DNA of 64,000 bases, taken from NCBI GenBank assembly GCA_002483365.1, contig DLHT01000005.1, positions 310,001 to 374,000 of the forward strand, given 5' to 3'. Shown one piece after another: positions 60,705-64,000 of this stretch. Below the pieces are notes generated by a model, which was not told the DNA's origin, searched no databases, and worked only from the letters and a program-made list of their open reading frames with translations. Position numbers and translations under genes: made by a program. The stretch is from Cellvibrio sp. UBA7661 (GTDB lineage: Bacteria; Pseudomonadota; Gammaproteobacteria; Pseudomonadales; Cellvibrionaceae). How positions within the stretch are numbered: position 1 is the first letter of the stretch; every line of letters starts with the position of its first letter.

Positions 60705-62810
60705 ATGACCACCACCGAAACAATCCGCCTTTTGATTCTCAACAACCAGCGCTCGGAGGCCGAGCGGCTGATTAGTATGTTGCATGCGTCCGGCCACCCT
60801 TGCCGCGCACAACATGTCGAAAGCGAAGAGGCACTGGTAAAACTCCTGCAAGAACAAAGCTGGGATTTGTTAATTGGCCATAACAACACCACTGCGCCAA
60901 CACCCCAAACCGCTATCAAGCAAATCCGCCGCCTGAATAAAGATGTCCCCGTTATCCTTCTCTATGAAGAAGATGAAGACGAAAGCCCTTTTGCTGTTGT
61001 AGAAGGTCTGCGCATGGGCGCAACCGATGTGATTAATCTGGACGATGACCAGCATTTGCTGCTGGTGATTGACCGCGAGCTGGCTAACCGTGAACAGCGT
61101 CAGGCGCGCCGCAACACTGACCGTCGCTTTCGCGAGGCAGAGCGCCGCAGCCAGCAATTGCTCGATAGCTCACGCGATGCCATCGCGTTTATTCAGGACG
61201 GACTTTATCTCTACGCCAACGAATCCTTTGCCGAGCTGTTTGGCTATGAAGACAGGGATGATATTGAAGCCATGCCGATCATGGACATGGTGGCCAAAAG
61301 CGATCAGGTGCGCCTGAAAAACTTTTTGAAAGATTTCACCTTCAAAGGCGAAGAAGCAGAATCCAGTTCGCTGAGTTTTACCGGCATCACCCAGGAGGGC
61401 GAAGAAACCCACATTGATCTGGAAGTGTCGCTGGTCACCTATGATGAAGAGCCGTGCATACAATTCCTTGCGCGCGCCGCCGCAACGATCATCGCCAACC
61501 CCAACAACGAAGAACTGGAAGCGCAGCTCAAACAAATTAAATGGCAGGATTTGGTCACCGGCGTTTACAACCGCCAGTATCTGATCAACCAGCTTGACCA
61601 CATCATCGATACCGTTGATGAAAAGCACTATTACTGTTTGTTTTATATTGAGTTGGATAATTTCAGCGAGCGTGTGAAAAATACCTTTGGTGTTGCCGGT
61701 GCCGATTTGGCATTGATTGATATAGCGACGCTCTTACGCGCCAAAGTAAATACCAGCGATACTATTGCCCGCTTGGGCGATTCCACCTTCGCCATTATCG
61801 CGCCCAATGTAAAAGCTGATGCAGCGGTCAACCGCGCACAGCAGATTTGCAAAGATCTGGAAGCGCATATCATCGATATCGATCACAAAACCCTGCAGAT
61901 CACCTGCAGCATTGGTATTTCACTGATTAACGAAAATACCACCAGCACTAACACAGTGATCGAACAAGCGCGCGCTGCGATGGAAAAGGTGCTCAGCACA
62001 GAAGGCAACAGTGCACAATTGTTCGAGCCGGATGCCCCCAAAATCGATCTGAAAGTTGATATCACCAGCGCCATCCAACATGCGCTGGACAATGACCGCT
62101 TCCGTTTATTGTTCCAACCCATTATCAGCTTGCGCGGTTCTGACGAAGAATATTACGAAGTCTATTTGCGCATGGTGGATGAAAACGGCAACGAAATTTC
62201 ACCCAACCACTTTTTGGAAGCCGCGGCCAATATGAGCGCCGCCACCAAGATCGACCGCTGGGTGATTTTGGAATCGATAAAAATGTTGTCGCAGCATCGC
62301 GCCAAAGGCAACAAAACCAAGTTGATTGTCAACATTGGCCGCCAGTCGCTGTGCGATGAATCACTCGTGCCCTGGTTAGGTGTTGCCTTCAAAGCCGCAA
62401 AACTCAGCGCCGATTCAATAGTGTTCCAGGCCCAGGAAATTGATGTCACTAATCACCTGAATGCAGCCAAGCACTTTGCAGAGGGATTGGAGAAAATGAA
62501 AACGCATTTTGCGATCAGCAACTTTGGCTGCTCACTTAATCCGTTCAATACGCTGACCCACGTTCCCGCCAACATGATTAAAATTGATGGCTCTTTCACT
62601 ACCGATATCCAAAACAATAATGAAAGCCCGGAAACACTGATCCAGCTTATTGAAAAATTGAACGGTGAAAGCAAAATCACCCTTGTTCCCTTTGTGGAAA
62701 ATGCCAGTGTACTTTCCACCTTATGGCAAGCCGGTGCGCATTATATTCAGGGGCATTATTTGCAAGAGCCAAGCCATGGTATGAATTACGATTTCAATAT
62801 GGAAACCTAA
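60705..62810 (+). CDS. fimX: FimX-type REC-PAS-GGDEF-EAL protein with degenerate catalytic domains
   Basis: This is 701 residues. It has a receiver-like N-terminus (about 1-130; no clear phosphoacceptor), a PAS domain about 150-270 (SSRDAIAFIQDGLYLYANESFAELFGYED), a GGDEF domain with RLGDSTFAII in place of the RGGDEF loop, and an EAL domain with EVYLRM in place of E-A/V-L-L-R, NIGRQSL, ISNFGCSLNPFNTL (DDFGTG lost) and IKIDGSF. It should therefore bind c-di-GMP rather than make or cut it, as in P. aeruginosa FimX, which sits at the cell pole and controls type IV pilus assembly. Synteny with serB and the PilZ-like gene supports the name. Confidence 0.9.
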   Translation: MTTTETIRLLILNNQRSEAERLISMLHASGHPCRAQHVESEEALVKLLQEQSWDLLIGHNNTTAPTPQTAIKQIRRLNKDVPVILLYEEDEDESPFAVVEGLRMGATDVINLDDDQHLLLVIDRELANREQRQARRNTDRRFREAERRSQQLLDSSRDAIAFIQDGLYLYANESFAELFGYEDRDDIEAMPIMDMVAKSDQVRLKNFLKDFTFKGEEAESSSLSFTGITQEGEETHIDLEVSLVTYDEEPCIQFLARAAATIIANPNNEELEAQLKQIKWQDLVTGVYNRQYLINQLDHIIDTVDEKHYYCLFYIELDNFSERVKNTFGVAGADLALIDIATLLRAKVNTSDTIARLGDSTFAIIAPNVKADAAVNRAQQICKDLEAHIIDIDHKTLQITCSIGISLINENTTSTNTVIEQARAAMEKVLSTEGNSAQLFEPDAPKIDLKVDITSAIQHALDNDRFRLLFQPIISLRGSDEEYYEVYLRMVDENGNEISPNHFLEAAANMSAATKIDRWVILESIKMLSQHRAKGNKTKLIVNIGRQSLCDESLVPWLGVAFKAAKLSADSIVFQAQEIDVTNHLNAAKHFAEGLEKMKTHFAISNFGCSLNPFNTLTHVPANMIKIDGSFTTDIQNNNESPETLIQLIEKLNGESKITLVPFVENASVLSTLWQAGAHYIQGHYLQEPSHGMNYDFNMET

Positions 62811-62898
62811 GGCATTAATGGACAGACATCTAAGGTTTTAATAGACAGTAACCTAATGTCTTAGCAAGCAAAACTGAAATCATTACATCCAAAAAAAC

Positions 62899-62930
62899 AA
62901 AAGCCGTATTGGACATCCAATACGGCTTTT
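62899..62930 (+). terminator. Bidirectional terminator between fimX and serB
   Basis: A perfect 15-bp stem, AAAAGCCGTATTGGA (62899-62913) and its complement (62916-62930), has a 2-nt loop, with A/T-runs on both sides. It serves fimX (+) and serB (-). Confidence 0.92.
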
Positions 62931-62950
62931 TAATTGGCGTGCGTTTTAAA

Positions 62951-64000
62951 TTAATTAGACAACACACTGTCGCGCTCGCGGAAACCTAACAGATACAAAA
63001 TCGCATCCAAGCCCAAATTAGAGATTGCATGTTCGGCCGATGCTTTCACCAAGGGTTTTGCACGAAAGGCGACGCCCAAACCAGCGACGCTCAACATCGG
63101 CAAATCGTTGGCACCATCGCCCACGGCGATGACTTGCTCTAACGTAATGCCTTCCTGTTTTGCCAACATCGCCAATAACTCTGCTTTGCGCTGGCCATCG
63201 ACAACAATGCCTTTTACTTCGCCAGTGACCTTGCCATCGACAATATCCAACTCATTGGCATAGACATAATCAATACCGAGTTTGGTTTGCAGATAGCGGC
63301 CAAAATAATTAAATCCGCCTGACAAAATCGCCGTCTTGTAACCAAGTTTCTTGAGCGATGAAATTAATTTCTCTGCGCCTTCGGTGATACACAATTGCGC
63401 CGCAATACCTTCCAACACCGATTCATCCAAACCTTTAAGCAACGCCATGCGCCGCGCAAAACTTTGTTTGAAATCCAATTCACCGCGCATCGCCAGTTCG
63501 GTAATTTCCGAGACCTGATCGCCCACACCGGCAGCTTTGGCCAGCTCATCAATTACTTCGGCTTCAATCAAGGTGGAATCCATATCGAAACACACCAAGC
63601 GGCGGTTGCGGCGATACACCGTATCGCGCTGGAAAGCGACATCGATATTCAAACGCGCGGACAGCTCCATAAAATCAGCGCGCAAGGCAACTAAATCCGC
63701 TGGCGCACCGCGCACCGAAAATTCAACGCACGCACTGCCTTTGTGTTCGTCGCCCGCATCCAATTCCGCAAGTGACACGCGGCCAGACAAACGGCTTATG
63801 CTGTCGATATTCAACCCATGCTTGGAGGTGATAGAAGTCAGTTCGGCAATCATGTCGGCATCTATCTGGCGCGCCAGAAGGGTCACGATGTGGCGAGTCT
63901 TGCCTTGCTGTTCTGTCCAGTGTTCGTAGCTTTCAGCCGTAACAGTTTGGAAACGCACTTGAATACCCAATGGCTGGGTCGCCTGTTGGATTTGCTCCAG
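62951..64000 (-). CDS. serB: Phosphoserine phosphatase SerB, 5' end beyond the window
   Basis: The frame is open to the right edge: 349 residues here plus a missing N-terminus; the last bases read LEQIQQATQPLGIQVRF without a start. The N-terminal part holds an ACT-type domain (RHIVTLLARQIDADMIAELTSI). The HAD phosphatase core follows: CFDMDSTLIEAEVIDELA (D-x-D-x-T/S nucleophile), ILSGGFNYFG, and VIAVGDGANDLPML. It makes serine from phosphoserine. Convergent with fimX. Pseudomonas SerB has about 400 residues with two ACT domains, so roughly 50-60 residues are probably outside the window. Confidence 0.95.
   Translation of the reverse strand: MEQIQQATQPLGIQVRFQTVTAESYEHWTEQQGKTRHIVTLLARQIDADMIAELTSITSKHGLNIDSISRLSGRVSLAELDAGDEHKGSACVEFSVRGAPADLVALRADFMELSARLNIDVAFQRDTVYRRNRRLVCFDMDSTLIEAEVIDELAKAAGVGDQVSEITELAMRGELDFKQSFARRMALLKGLDESVLEGIAAQLCITEGAEKLISSLKKLGYKTAILSGGFNYFGRYLQTKLGIDYVYANELDIVDGKVTGEVKGIVVDGQRKAELLAMLAKQEGITLEQVIAVGDGANDLPMLSVAGLGVAFRAKPLVKASAEHAISNLGLDAILYLLGFRERDSVLSN

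Overview
The window reads as a chromosomal segment of a Gram-negative, polymer-degrading gammaproteobacterium, most likely Cellvibrio or a close relative in the Cellvibrionaceae. The evidence is a chitin-active AA10 lytic polysaccharide monooxygenase with poly-serine linkers and two C-terminal carbohydrate-binding modules, TonB-dependent receptors, a Pseudomonas-like Che2 chemotaxis operon, and the Pseudomonas-type gene order PilZ-like gene / fimX / serB. No tRNA, rRNA, CRISPR array, transposase, integrase or prophage gene was seen.

Layout. 1-3.5 kb (minus): the 5' part of a YfiR-type gene, then a secreted two-gene pair (a NodB-fold protein that has lost its metal ligands, and a beta-sandwich plus helical protein), then a VOC metalloprotein. 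3.9-17.4 kb (minus): one large chemotaxis operon read right to left: MCP, cheY, STAS protein, cheA, cheW, three MCPs, cheR, cheD, cheB and a REC-EAL phosphodiesterase. Two of the MCPs end in an aromatic pentapeptide (F-V-R-Y) that looks like a CheR tether. 17.6-20.2 kb: ppc. 21-22.3 kb: AA10 LPMO. 22.3-26.7 kb: a GNAT acetyltransferase and creBCD. 26.8-29.6 kb: two broken divergent genes (an M56/M23 peptidase and a TonB receptor) that share one breakpoint. 29.7-33.6 kb: a lipoprotein tyrosine phosphatase, an intact TonB receptor and tspO. 33.7-37.1 kb: an ABC exporter with a His-rich loop, divergent from a DUF3299 protein. 37.2-38.5 kb: a DASH cryptochrome flanked by two 84-bp palindromic repeats. 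38.6-39.9 kb: a PIN-like protein and a zinc-ribbon membrane protein. 40.2-42.4 kb: mesX-mesD, a folate-independent methionine synthase system with a MetR-like site upstream. 42.5-47 kb: an AraC regulator, ohr, an alpha/beta hydrolase and the ada-alkA alkylation-repair operon. 47.5-51.8 kb: an esterase, a DUF2975/XRE pair, a CubicO-type serine hydrolase and a small membrane protein. 52.1-58.3 kb: a fused nitrate reductase/diflavin reductase and a Cache-domain MCP. 58.5-64 kb: a PilZ-like protein, fimX and partial serB.

Common themes are signal transduction (two chemoreceptor loci, three c-di-GMP-related proteins, CreBC), envelope and polymer processing, alkylation and peroxide defence, and metal handling. 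Nothing here is an unmistakable new system. The best candidates for new biology are the secreted NodB pseudoenzyme pair, the FVRY-tailed receptors in a Che2-type operon that ends in a c-di-GMP phosphodiesterase, the His-rich ABC/DUF3299 locus, and the paired DnaA-box-like arrays. Start sites were chosen by Shine-Dalgarno fit where stated. All family assignments come from motif recognition by eye, not from database searches.
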